Shown here: one piece after another, positions 16,533-26,225 of the stretch
Layout: each line of letters starts with the position of its first letter
Numbering within the stretch: the stretch's first letter is position 1
NCBI RefSeq assembly: GCF_002104515.1
Contig: NZ_NBOE01000008.1
Span: forward strand, 1 to 64,000
Source of the DNA: Colwellia polaris
Lineage (GTDB): Bacteria; Pseudomonadota; Gammaproteobacteria; Enterobacterales; Alteromonadaceae
Reading direction: 5' to 3'
DNA length: 64,000 nucleotides
Translations under genes and position numbers: made by a program
Notes under the pieces: generated by a model
The model's input: the letters and a program-made list of their open reading frames with translations, nothing else
The model's database searches: none
Told to the model about the DNA's origin: nothing

Positions 16533-18716
16533 TTATTTCCTTGATGTCTGAGCGGCAATGAATTTTTTTCTGTATTCATGCAACAATGGTTCGGTATAGC
16601 CATTAGGCTGAGTTTTACCTTTAAAAATTAAATCTAACGCGGCTTGAAAAGACAAACTATTGTCAAAATCGTCTGACATAGCTTGGTAAGTGCTATCGTG
16701 TGAGTTTTGTTGATCAACCACCCTTGCCATTTTTTCCAATGACGCCCTAACTTGCGTTGGTGTTAAAATATTGTGCTCTAACCAATTACAAATGTGTTGG
16801 CTGGAAATTCTTAAGGTGGCTCTGTCTTCCATTAAGCCAATATTGTTTATGTCTGGAACTTTTGACGCTCCCATGCCTAAATCAATCCATCGAACAACGT
16901 AACCAAGTAAACCTTGCGCATTGTTGTTTAATTCGTTTTCAATAGCTTGTGGAGTCAAGCTGCTTGTATCGCTTAGTAAGGGTACTGTTAATATATCATC
17001 AATGTTAGCACGTGCTCTTTTGACAATTTCTTTCTGTTGTTCAAAAACGTTAACTTGATGGTAATGCATGGCATGTAAGGTTGCACCTGTAGGAGAAGGC
17101 ACCCATGCGGTATTTGCACCCGATAATGGGTGAGCAACTTTAGCTTTCATCATGGCGGCCATTTCATCCGGTATTGCCCACATACCTTTACCTATTTGCG
17201 CTTTACCGGCAAAACCACAAGCTAAGCCTATATCTACATTCCAATCTTCGTAGGCGTTAATCCAAGCTTGTGCTTTCATGTTACCTTTTGGCACCATAGG
17301 ACCTAGTAACATACTGGTGTGTATTTCATCGCCTGTTCTATCTAAAAAGCCCGTGTTAATAAAAACTACACGGCTTTTAACCTCACGAATACATGCCTTT
17401 AAATTGACCGTAGTGCGGCGTTCTTCATCCATAACACCAATTTTGATGGTATCTCTATCTAAATGTAGTGCGTCTTCAACGGCATTAAACAGCTTATTGG
17501 CAAAGGCAACTTCTTCAGGACCATGCATTTTAGGTTTAACAATATAGACATTGCCATTTCTGGAGTTACGGTGCAGATTAGTTTTTTGTAAATCATGCAG
17601 CGCAATTAAGGTGCTGATCATGGCGTCCATGATGCCTTCTTGAATTTCCAAACCATCTTTGTCAATCACCGCAGGGTTTGTCATTAAATGACCAACGTTG
17701 CGACAAAATAACAAGCTACGTCCGTGAAGAGTCAAACTGCCATCAGCAAGATCGTTATAGACTTTATCTGCCTTTAAAATACGTTGTGATACCTTACCCG
17801 ATTTTTCAATGGTTTCGCTTAAATCGCCTTTCATTAAGCCTAACCAGTTACGATAAACTTGAATTTTTTCTAACGCGTCTACCGCAACTACAGAATCTTC
17901 AAAATCTTGTATCGTGGTAAGTGCCGACTCTAAGGTAATATCTTTAATACCCGCATCATCTGTTTTGCCAATGGCAGAGTTAGGGTCTATCTCAATCGCT
18001 ACGCGTAAATCATGATGGGTTAATAAAATAGAGCTAGGACTGTTTTTTGTTCCTTGATAGCCGATTAATTGTTCGCCATTTTTTAACTGGGTTGTGTTGC
18101 CGTTGCTTAATGTTACTTGTAGAGCTTTATTGTTAATCGAATAACCAATAGCTTGGCTATGAGAGCCAGAAAGTAGCGGGAAATTTTGGTCTAAAAACGC
18201 TTTGGCATAGGCAATAACTTTTTTTGCTCTGTTTGGGTTATGTGAATGCCCTTTTGTAGCGCCATCTTCCTCGCTGATAACATCGGTGCCATAAAGTGCG
18301 TCATACAAGCTTCCCCATCGTGCGTTAGCCGCATTTAATGCAAAACGAGCATTAGCGGTAGGCACAACAAGTTGAGGGCCTGCTTGCAGGCTAACTTCAG
18401 AGTCAGCATGTTGAGTCGTGATGGTAAAGTCTTCACCTTCTGGTACTAGGTAACCAATTTCTGTGAGAAATTTTTTATAGCTTGGCAGATCAAATTTGCC
18501 TTGATGCTTTATGTTCCACTGATCTATTTGTGCCTGCATAACATCGCGCTTTACTAATAATGCTCTATTTTCTGGCCCTAGTTCATGGGTAATATCTGAT
18601 AAAGCCTGCCAAAAATCTGGCTCTGAGATATTCAAACCAGGTAATACGTCTTCTTTGATAAAGCTTGCTAGGTCATTGTTAACCTGTAACAACCCTTTTT
18701 GTAGATATTTTGTCAT
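16533..18716 (-). CDS. glcB: Malate synthase G
   Basis: A 727-residue single-chain malate synthase of isoform G, the right length. Recognisable are NAANARWGSLYDALYGTD, FCRNVGHLMTNPAV, KMHGPEEVAFAN, IGVMDEERRT and IGKGMWAIPDEMAAM. It condenses glyoxylate with acetyl-CoA to make malate. In this cluster it takes up the glyoxylate released by ureidoglycolate lyase, so purine carbon can enter the TCA cycle. It is 5 bp upstream of allE and almost certainly co-transcribed. Confidence 0.96.
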   Translation of the reverse strand: MTKYLQKGLLQVNNDLASFIKEDVLPGLNISEPDFWQALSDITHELGPENRALLVKRDVMQAQIDQWNIKHQGKFDLPSYKKFLTEIGYLVPEGEDFTITTQHADSEVSLQAGPQLVVPTANARFALNAANARWGSLYDALYGTDVISEEDGATKGHSHNPNRAKKVIAYAKAFLDQNFPLLSGSHSQAIGYSINNKALQVTLSNGNTTQLKNGEQLIGYQGTKNSPSSILLTHHDLRVAIEIDPNSAIGKTDDAGIKDITLESALTTIQDFEDSVVAVDALEKIQVYRNWLGLMKGDLSETIEKSGKVSQRILKADKVYNDLADGSLTLHGRSLLFCRNVGHLMTNPAVIDKDGLEIQEGIMDAMISTLIALHDLQKTNLHRNSRNGNVYIVKPKMHGPEEVAFANKLFNAVEDALHLDRDTIKIGVMDEERRTTVNLKACIREVKSRVVFINTGFLDRTGDEIHTSMLLGPMVPKGNMKAQAWINAYEDWNVDIGLACGFAGKAQIGKGMWAIPDEMAAMMKAKVAHPLSGANTAWVPSPTGATLHAMHYHQVNVFEQQKEIVKRARANIDDILTVPLLSDTSSLTPQAIENELNNNAQGLLGYVVRWIDLGMGASKVPDINNIGLMEDRATLRISSQHICNWLEHNILTPTQVRASLEKMARVVDQQNSHDSTYQAMSDDFDNSLSFQAALDLIFKGKTQPNGYTEPLLHEYRKKFIAAQTSRK

Positions 18717-18761
18717 ATGGTGAGATACTCGTTACGCTATATGTTTAAAGTTGTAGTGCCG

Positions 18762-18803
18762 ATAATGTAAAACTAATAATGTAAAACTAATCCTGTAAAA
18801 CCA
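18762..18803. repeat. Three tandem 14-bp repeats upstream of glcB
   Basis: ATAATGTAAAACTA occurs twice in tandem (18762-18775 and 18776-18789), followed by the variant ATCCTGTAAAACCA (18790-18803). They lie 46-87 bases upstream of the glcB start. This is where promoter or operator elements would be expected, but slippage repeats are equally possible. Confidence 0.7.
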
Positions 18804-18925
18804 ATAAATACTCTGTGATATCTATCGGTACTGGCTTTGGCAGTTACTTTAATGCCATATTAATTTGACAGTAAGTTACTATTTATTGTGAAAGCATTAT
18901 TATGAAAAAATTGAGTTAACAGAGC

Positions 18926-19846
18926 TTATGAAGCGCCGTGGTGTTTAATCCAATGCTCTGCTATATCTTGCCTTGTGCACAGCCATACATCGTTAAACTG
19001 TTCAATGTAATCTAGAAAACGTACTAAACTTGCAAACCTACCCGGGCGTCCGATAATGCGGCAATGTAATCCAATTGACATCATTTTCGGTGCGTCAGCA
19101 CCTTCAGCATATAAGGTATCAAAAGTGTCTTTTAAATAATTAAAGAATTGGTCACCAGCATTAAAACCTTGTGGGCTTGCAAAGCGCATGTCATTTACAT
19201 CAAGTGTGTAAGGTACAATTAAATGCGGCTTGTTTATGCCTTCAACAAAGTAAGGTAAGTCATCAGCGTAGCTGTCGGCGTCATATAAAAAAGAGCCTTC
19301 TTGCATCACCAGTTGTCGGGTGTTTTCGCTCATTCGACCTAAATACCAACCTTTAGGTTTTTCGCCGGTCATTGCTTGATGAATTTCAATGGCTTTTTTT
19401 AAGTGTTCACGCTCTGTTTCAATAGGCACTTTTTGATAATCAATCCAACGATAACCATGACTAGCAATTTCCCAATTAGCGTCTAGCATCGCTTGTATTG
19501 CTTCGGGGTTTCTTTGCATAGCCATGGCAACAGCGAACACAGTAACGGGCACCTTTCGCTGGGTAAATAAGCGGTGTAATCGCCAGAAACCTGCTCGGCT
19601 GCCAAATTCATAAAATGATTCCATATTCATATGGCGCTCATTTTCAAAAGGCAATGCACCAATTATTTCAGAGAGAAACGTTTCAGAAGCTTTATCCCCA
19701 TGCAAGATGCAATTTTCTGCACCTTCTTCATAGTTAATAACAAATTGAACGGCTACTTTAGCTTTATTTGGCCAATTGGCCTGTGGCACTTTTTGACCGT
19801 AACCTTTCATATCTCGGGGATAGTTATTTATATTTTCTGCACTCAT
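18926..19846 (-). CDS. puuE: Allantoinase PuuE, polysaccharide deacetylase fold
   Basis: A 306-residue protein of the NodB/polysaccharide deacetylase superfamily. The PuuE-specific sequence includes NYPRDMKGYGQ, VQFVINYEEGAENC, ASHGYRWIDYQKV and GWYLGRMSENTRQL. It hydrolyses (S)-allantoin to allantoate and is unrelated to the AllB amidohydrolase. It is the most upstream gene of the minus-strand purine set, 209 bp before glcB, so it may have its own promoter. Confidence 0.93.
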   Translation of the reverse strand: MSAENINNYPRDMKGYGQKVPQANWPNKAKVAVQFVINYEEGAENCILHGDKASETFLSEIIGALPFENERHMNMESFYEFGSRAGFWRLHRLFTQRKVPVTVFAVAMAMQRNPEAIQAMLDANWEIASHGYRWIDYQKVPIETEREHLKKAIEIHQAMTGEKPKGWYLGRMSENTRQLVMQEGSFLYDADSYADDLPYFVEGINKPHLIVPYTLDVNDMRFASPQGFNAGDQFFNYLKDTFDTLYAEGADAPKMMSIGLHCRIIGRPGRFASLVRFLDYIEQFNDVWLCTRQDIAEHWIKHHGAS

Positions 19847-20363
19847 ATATTTGTCTACTTAATCGTATTTTTTATCATGACTGTGGAGTTTAAACACCTT
19901 GCACTCTTTAATTTATAAAATAAAACCAATACCTTACAGGAATTCCTTAGGTTATAGCTTTCAAATTAAAAAATGTTAATGCTAAGCTTTTATATCTGCG
20001 CATCTACAGCTGATTTTAAAAGTTAATGGCAATATTCAATGTTTTCCCAATACCCTTGAAGGTATTTTATTGTTCGCTAGTGATAGAGCATTGCCGATAA
20101 GTAACAGGCAATGCTTAAATTATTTTGGTGAGGTGATATCACTTAGCATATTGAACAAAAATTCGAGTGTCAATAATATAGCCCATAAAAGTTGACACAA
20201 TAGTCAGCATTATTCTAAGGACAAAATTTATTAAATAATAGCTTTTTATTATGATTTTTTTATGAACTGTTTAGTCTGCTAGGCAGACAAATTAGCCATT
20301 GCTGCTAAACTTTATTTAATCTAAAAACTAACAACCCACCAATGTGGAATAGGAAAATTTAAC
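19847..20363. other. Divergent intergenic region between puuE and the DUF1428 gene
   Basis: 517 bp of AT-rich non-coding DNA with promoters implied in both directions. It has a small hairpin AATACC-CTTGAA-GGTATT at about 20050-20067 and a TTGACA at 20192-20197 without a well-spaced -10 box. I see no gene or named operator. Confidence 0.4.
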
Positions 20364-20717
20364 ATGGCATATGTAGATGGTTTCGTTTTGGCCGTTCCCA
20401 CCGCCAATAAAGCAAGTTATTTAGCCTTGGCAAAAACAATGGCTGTTATGTTTAAAGAGCATGGTGCGTTAACTGTAGTGGAAAATTGGGGAGATGATGT
20501 TCCAGACGGTGAGACAACCTCTTTCCCTATCGCCGTAAAATGCCAGCCTGATGAGACAGTGGTATTTTCTTGGATCACTTGGTTGTCAAAAGAAGCAAGA
20601 GATTCAGGGATGAAAAAAGTAATGGCGGATCCACGCATGAGCGAAGAAAACATGACAATGCCTTTTGATGGCAAACGGATGATTTTTGGCGGCTTTGAAA
20701 CTATTTTAACGCAATAA
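20364..20717 (+). CDS. DUF1428 family protein (YbaA-like)
   Basis: A 117-residue cytoplasmic protein of the DUF1428 family, of ferredoxin-like (dimeric alpha-beta barrel) fold. It begins MAYVDGFVLAVPTANKASY and ends with MPFDGKRMIFGGFETI, both typical of the family. The function is unknown. A ribosome binding site (AGGA) precedes the ATG. It is monocistronic, ending in a strong hairpin, and neighbours the formaldehyde-detoxification genes without sharing their strand. Confidence 0.88.
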   Translation: MAYVDGFVLAVPTANKASYLALAKTMAVMFKEHGALTVVENWGDDVPDGETTSFPIAVKCQPDETVVFSWITWLSKEARDSGMKKVMADPRMSEENMTMPFDGKRMIFGGFETILTQ

Positions 20718-20725
20718 TAAGCATA

Positions 20726-20768
20726 AAATGCTCAAACGCCCGTTCAAGTGACTGGAGTTTGAGCATTT
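20726..20768. terminator. Bidirectional hairpin between DUF1428 gene and fghA
   Basis: Perfect 12-bp arms AAATGCTCAAAC (20726-20737) and GTTTGAGCATTT (20757-20768) lie between two convergent genes. There are A/T runs at the stem base but only a short T-tract. Confidence 0.75.
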
Positions 20769-20782
20769 AATTGATTGAGTAT

Positions 20783-21634
20783 TTATGTGTTTAAATGAGC
20801 GGCATGAAAACGCACATGCTCTTCAATAAACGATGCTATAAAATAATAACTGTGATCATAACCTTCATGAATTGCTAAGGTTAACGGGTAGTTGTTAATT
20901 TTAGCTGCAGCTTCAAGTGTCTCAGGCTTTAATTGCTGTTCAAGAAAATCATCAGCCCCACCTTGATCAACCTTAGCAGGAATAAAGTTACTGGCTATTC
21001 GCATCAACTCACTAGCATCGTGGTTTTGCCATGTTGCTTGGTCTTTACCCAAGTAGGCGGTAAATGCTTTTTTACCCCACGGCACATTAATTGGATTACA
21101 AATTGGGCTAAATGCCGACATCGAGCTGTAACGCTCTGGGTTTAATAAACCAATGGTTAAAGCACCGTGTCCGCCCATTGAATGACCACTGATCGCACGT
21201 TTATTAGAAACCGGAAAAGAAGCTTCAATAATCGCAGGCAATTCATTTACTACATAATCGTACATTTGGTAATGACGATTCCAAGGCGCTTGCGTAGCAT
21301 TAACATAAAAACCTGCACCTTGACCTAAATCGTAACCTTCGTCATTGGCAACATCTTCACCGCGAGGGCTGGTATCTGGCGCAACAATAGCAATGCCAAG
21401 TTCGGCAGCAATACGCTGTACGCCGGCTTTATGCATAAAGTTTTCATCGGTACAGGTTAAGCCTGAAAGCCAGTAAAGCACGGGCACTTTTACGCCGCTT
21501 GATACTTGTGGAGGTAAATAAATAGCAAAACGCATAGCACAATTTAGTACGGTAGATTGATGACTATATTGTTTTTGCCAACCACCAAAACTTTTATTTA
21601 CACTGACGTTTTCGATTAAATGATCAATTGTCAT
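20783..21634 (-). CDS. fghA: S-Formylglutathione hydrolase
   Basis: A 283-residue serine hydrolase of the esterase D family. The nucleophile motif is GHSMGGHGAL, and LYWLSGLTCTDENF near residue 60 and the C-terminal HEGYDHSYYFI with the catalytic His are family signatures. It hydrolyses S-formylglutathione to formate and glutathione, the second step after AdhC. The ATG at 21634 is preceded by GAGG at 7 bases; an upstream TTG in frame is less likely. A 357-bp gap containing a large palindrome separates it from adhC. Confidence 0.95.
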   Translation of the reverse strand: MTIDHLIENVSVNKSFGGWQKQYSHQSTVLNCAMRFAIYLPPQVSSGVKVPVLYWLSGLTCTDENFMHKAGVQRIAAELGIAIVAPDTSPRGEDVANDEGYDLGQGAGFYVNATQAPWNRHYQMYDYVVNELPAIIEASFPVSNKRAISGHSMGGHGALTIGLLNPERYSSMSAFSPICNPINVPWGKKAFTAYLGKDQATWQNHDASELMRIASNFIPAKVDQGGADDFLEQQLKPETLEAAAKINNYPLTLAIHEGYDHSYYFIASFIEEHVRFHAAHLNT

Positions 21635-21991
21635 AAGACACCTCAAAACGTTACTCTTTTTAGCAATTTTACCTTAGGCAAATCTTATAAAATAAGTTAT
21701 CCGCTAAAAGGAGCAATACAAACTGTTTGTACTAGTTTGTGATTATTTAGAAAAATATTACTTAACCTAAACTCTGGATAATGAGAGCTTGATACTCAAG
21801 TGAATCAAAAGTTTAGGTGGTAAAGTAAACGCTATAGCAAGTGAACATCACGAATAGACACCATCAATGTTTCATTTTATGCCATTTCCCAGGCAAAACG
21901 TTGATGAATAGCGAGCTATTTATCAACGTTTTAACGCAGACAATGAGTTAAAATATAGCATTGAGCAAGTGTTGCTTATCCGGAGTTCAGG
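21635..21991. other. Gap between adhC and fghA
   Basis: 357 bp without a gene, carrying the palindrome at 21895-21932 that probably ends adhC transcripts. The remainder presumably includes the fghA promoter. The two pathway genes are thus adjacent but possibly transcribed separately. Confidence 0.5.
21895..21932 (-). terminator. 38-bp near-perfect palindrome downstream of adhC
   Basis: Arms AAAACGTTGAT-AATAGC and GCTATT-ATCAACGTTTT pair over 17 positions, with one mismatch and only GA at the tip. It lies about 60 bases after the adhC stop and ends in TTTT on the minus strand. An intrinsic terminator is likely. Its near symmetry also allows a palindromic repeat. Confidence 0.6.
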
Positions 21992-23182
<1,191 letters not shown>

Positions 23183-23233
23183 TTATGAAACAAGTTTACT
23201 ACACTAATAAAATTATAATAATGTAGCTAAAAT

Positions 23234-23279
23234 ACAATTCACTTTTACTGACAAGTAACAATAACAGTAAAAGAATTGT
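23234..23279. promoter_or_regulatory. Inverted repeat between adhC and its divergent LysR gene
   Basis: ACAATTCACTTTTACTG (23234-23250) and CAGTAAAAGAATTGT (23265-23279) form a dyad with a 14-base centre. The setting, between divergent lysR and adhC genes, is the classic place of a LysR operator. It could also fold as an RNA hairpin in the adhC or lysR leader. Confidence 0.5.
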
Positions 23280-23361
23280 TTTTATTGGGTTAATTATATT
23301 AATTTCTTAGCGAATGAGAATATGCTAATTTGTAATTCACTTGTACATATAGGTAATAATC

Positions 23362-24228
23362 ATGCAATGGGAAGGTATTAGCGAATTTGTTTTTGTCGCT
23401 GAAAATGAAAGCTTTACGCTCGCTTCAAAAAAAATGGCTATATCAACGGCGCAAGTGAGTCGGCAAATTAGCGCATTAGAAAACCGACTCAACATTAAGT
23501 TATTTTATCGCACTACTCGCAAAGTATCTTTAACGGAAGAAGGTAAAGTTTTTTATCAACATTGTCGTAGTGTGCTTGATGGTTTAGATGCAGCTGAGCG
23601 TGCTGTTACCAATTTAAAATCTAAACCCCAAGGAAAAATAAAACTAACGGCACCGGTAACTTATGGTGAAAAGCAAATACTCCCATTAGTAAATAATTTT
23701 GTAAAACAATATATTGATGTTGAAGTGTCAGCGTATTTAAGCAATCGGCAAATCGATTTAGCTGAAGATGGTTACGACCTAGCCATTCGTGTTGGTAAAC
23801 TCAGCGACTCGTCGATGATGGCGAAAAAACTCGGTAAGCGTGCCAATTATGTTTGTGCTGCGCCAAGCTACTTAGAAAATCATGGTATTCCACATTCTAT
23901 TGCTGAACTCAGTCAGCATAGCTGCTTATTAGGCTCTTCAGATTATTGGCATTTTAGTGAGTTAGACAAAGAAAAAAGTATCCGTTTAAAAGCTCGTTTA
24001 CGTTACAACAACGGTCATTGCTTAACCGATGCAGCATTAAAAGGCTTAGGTATAGTACAACTTCCTGATTATTATGTTGAACAACACCTCAATAGTGGTG
24101 AACTGATTTCTTTATTAGATAATTACCGGGCGCCCGATGAAAGTATTTGGGCGGTATACCCACAAAATAGACACCTTTCGCCAAGAATAAGACTACTTGT
24201 TGATTACTTGGCTGAACAATTAGTTTGA
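23362..24228 (+). CDS. LysR-family transcriptional regulator, likely controlling adhC
   Basis: A 288-residue LysR regulator. The N-terminal winged helix-turn-helix (about residues 1-60) includes FTLASKKMAISTAQVSRQIS and ALENRLNIKLFYRTTRKVSL. The C-terminal two-thirds is a substrate-binding domain of the CrgA/YafC subgroup type. It is divergent from adhC, sharing a ~240-bp control region with a clear dyad. Formaldehyde or glutathione-adduct sensing is inference from context alone. Confidence 0.88.
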   Translation: MQWEGISEFVFVAENESFTLASKKMAISTAQVSRQISALENRLNIKLFYRTTRKVSLTEEGKVFYQHCRSVLDGLDAAERAVTNLKSKPQGKIKLTAPVTYGEKQILPLVNNFVKQYIDVEVSAYLSNRQIDLAEDGYDLAIRVGKLSDSSMMAKKLGKRANYVCAAPSYLENHGIPHSIAELSQHSCLLGSSDYWHFSELDKEKSIRLKARLRYNNGHCLTDAALKGLGIVQLPDYYVEQHLNSGELISLLDNYRAPDESIWAVYPQNRHLSPRIRLLVDYLAEQLV

Positions 24229-24667
24229 TTATGTATACGTTATTTATCGATAATATGGCGTATTAAAAGCCGACCTAAGTACGATTGACTACAAACTAGA
24301 TTAAAACGATATAATGTAAGTGCTTTTACGGTTTACATAGTTGAGCTTTAAAAAAAACTCAACTAATATTTTAGAGAAGAAACTCATCCAAATGATGAGT
24401 TTATATGTTTATTATCAATACGTTAAATAAAAATCACTTTTTTGGTTTATTGCAAGAACGTAAATTAGCATAAAAAATTTCGCTCTATTTCACCTACAAA
24501 TAGCGTTACCCAACACTAGCACTTGTAGCCTTAAAATGACTCAAATAGAGGATGACTACTAACCTAACTCTGATGTTATAATAATCGAATTACTTAACCA
24601 TTATTTGCAACGTTTACGCTAGTACTCTTTTAAAATCGTTTTTAAATATTACTTTTAGGACAATATT
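24229..24667. other. Gap upstream of ndh with a promoter-like site and two hairpins
   Basis: 439 bp without an ORF. It holds TTGACT (24285-24290) and TATAAT (24310-24315) 19 bases apart, a hairpin AGTTGAG/CTCAACT (24339-24364), and a second hairpin AAACTCATC/GATGAGTTT (24380-24402). Either these are the lysR terminator and a distal ndh promoter, or a short RNA could be made here. Evidence for an RNA is weak. Confidence 0.35.
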
Positions 24668-25972
24668 ATGAGCATTACCACACCTACAATCGTCATAATT
24701 GGCGGAGGTGCAGGCGGTCTAGAATTAGCAACACAATTAGGTCATAAACTCGGTAAAAAAAATCAAGCTGATATTTTACTCATTGATAAAAATCGTACTC
24801 ATATATGGAAGCCTTTGCTTCATGAAGTCGCCACTGGCTCTATTGACCCGGATTTAGATGGTGTTGTTTACTCAGCGCATGCCGCTAAACATTATTATCG
24901 TTTTCAACTTGGTACTTTCTGCAATATTAACCAAAGCGATAAAACAATTACGCTTGCAACACTTCATGACGAACTTGAGCATATTATTTTGCCAGAGCGC
25001 AAAGTGAAATATGACCATCTTGTTATTGCTATTGGCAGTGTCAGTAATGACTTTAATACGCCAGGTATTAAAGAGCATTGCTACTTTTTAGATTCAAACC
25101 AACAAGCTGAACGCTTTCAACATACTTTACTCGACAGTTTTACTCGCCTTCACCAAGATGATAATCAACAGCAATCGCTTAATATTGCTATTGTAGGAGG
25201 TGGCGCAACAGGTGTTGAACTTTCAGCTGAGCTGTATCATGTATCTGACTTACTTAAGTTATATGGTTTAACAAACATGACAGCTAAACGTCTTCATATT
25301 CATTTAATTGAAGCTGGGCCGCGAATTTTACCTGCCCTGCCTGAACGAATTGCTTCCAGCGCTAAGCGTGAGTTATTGAAGTTAGGTGTTAACGTGCGTG
25401 AAAATACGCAAGTAAAAGCAGCGACTGAAAATGGCTTTATAACTAAAGATGATGAACATATTGATGCCAATATAATGTTATGGGCAGCAGGTGTAAAAGC
25501 ACCAGACTTTATTAAAGAAATAGGAATATTTGAATTAACTCGCAGTAATCAGATTCAAGTAAATCAGTTCTTACAAAGTAGTGTTGATGAGAATATTTAT
25601 GTTTTAGGTGATTGCTGTGCCTTTACCCAAGCCGATGGTATGCAAGTTCCGCCGCGTGCCCAGTCTGCTCATCAAATGGCACAATGTGTAGAAAAAAACC
25701 TTATTGCAACGATAAAACAGCAAGCCCTTAGTAAGTTTGTTTATAGCGATCATGGTTCTTTAGTTAACCTTTCTCGTTATAGTACTGTTGGCAATTTAAT
25801 GGGGAACCTAACAAGCAGCAGTTTTTTTGTTGAAGGAAAAATAGCGCGCTTTGTTTACCTTTCACTATATCGAATGCACCAACAAGCTATACACGGTAGC
25901 GCTAAAACAGTGGCTTTGTGGATAAGCGAAAAAATACTGCGCGTTGTACGCCCAAAAATGAAATTACATTAA
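24668..25972 (+). CDS. ndh: Type II NADH dehydrogenase
   Basis: A 434-residue flavoprotein. The N-terminal FAD site IVIIGGGAGGLELA, the second dinucleotide site IAIVGGGATGVELSAEL near 170, the WAAGVKAPDF motif and the FAD-contact VLGDCCAF near residue 315 mark an NDH-2. It oxidises NADH and reduces quinone at the inner face of the membrane without pumping protons. The C-terminal ~60 residues form the amphipathic membrane anchor. It is monocistronic, bounded by a terminator. Confidence 0.93.
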   Translation: MSITTPTIVIIGGGAGGLELATQLGHKLGKKNQADILLIDKNRTHIWKPLLHEVATGSIDPDLDGVVYSAHAAKHYYRFQLGTFCNINQSDKTITLATLHDELEHIILPERKVKYDHLVIAIGSVSNDFNTPGIKEHCYFLDSNQQAERFQHTLLDSFTRLHQDDNQQQSLNIAIVGGGATGVELSAELYHVSDLLKLYGLTNMTAKRLHIHLIEAGPRILPALPERIASSAKRELLKLGVNVRENTQVKAATENGFITKDDEHIDANIMLWAAGVKAPDFIKEIGIFELTRSNQIQVNQFLQSSVDENIYVLGDCCAFTQADGMQVPPRAQSAHQMAQCVEKNLIATIKQQALSKFVYSDHGSLVNLSRYSTVGNLMGNLTSSSFFVEGKIARFVYLSLYRMHQQAIHGSAKTVALWISEKILRVVRPKMKLH

Positions 25973-26015
25973 TATAAAACAAACTTTATCTTACTTAGAT
26001 TTCGTTATTAAAAAA

Positions 26016-26045
26016 AAGGTGAGTAAAGGTAAATTTACTCACCTT
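26016..26045 (-). terminator. Intrinsic terminator between ndh and the HdfR-like gene
   Basis: 12-bp arms AAGGTGAGTAAA and TTTACTCACCTT with a 6-base loop. On the minus strand the stem is followed by a run of T, typical for the end of the minus-strand gene. The stem may also stop ndh transcripts. Confidence 0.85.
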
Positions 26046-26225
26046 ATTTATATGATAAAACATAAGTAATTTATATATTATATTTATTATAACAACAGGT
26101 TAGCTTCACTTTTATTTACAATAAAGTCACTAAAATTAATTAGTAATATGCTTAAGTTAAGTGTTTAAGTTAAGTGCTTTAAAATCCAGCAGCAGCTAAG
26201 TAAACCCTGCAATTAGCTCCTATAG

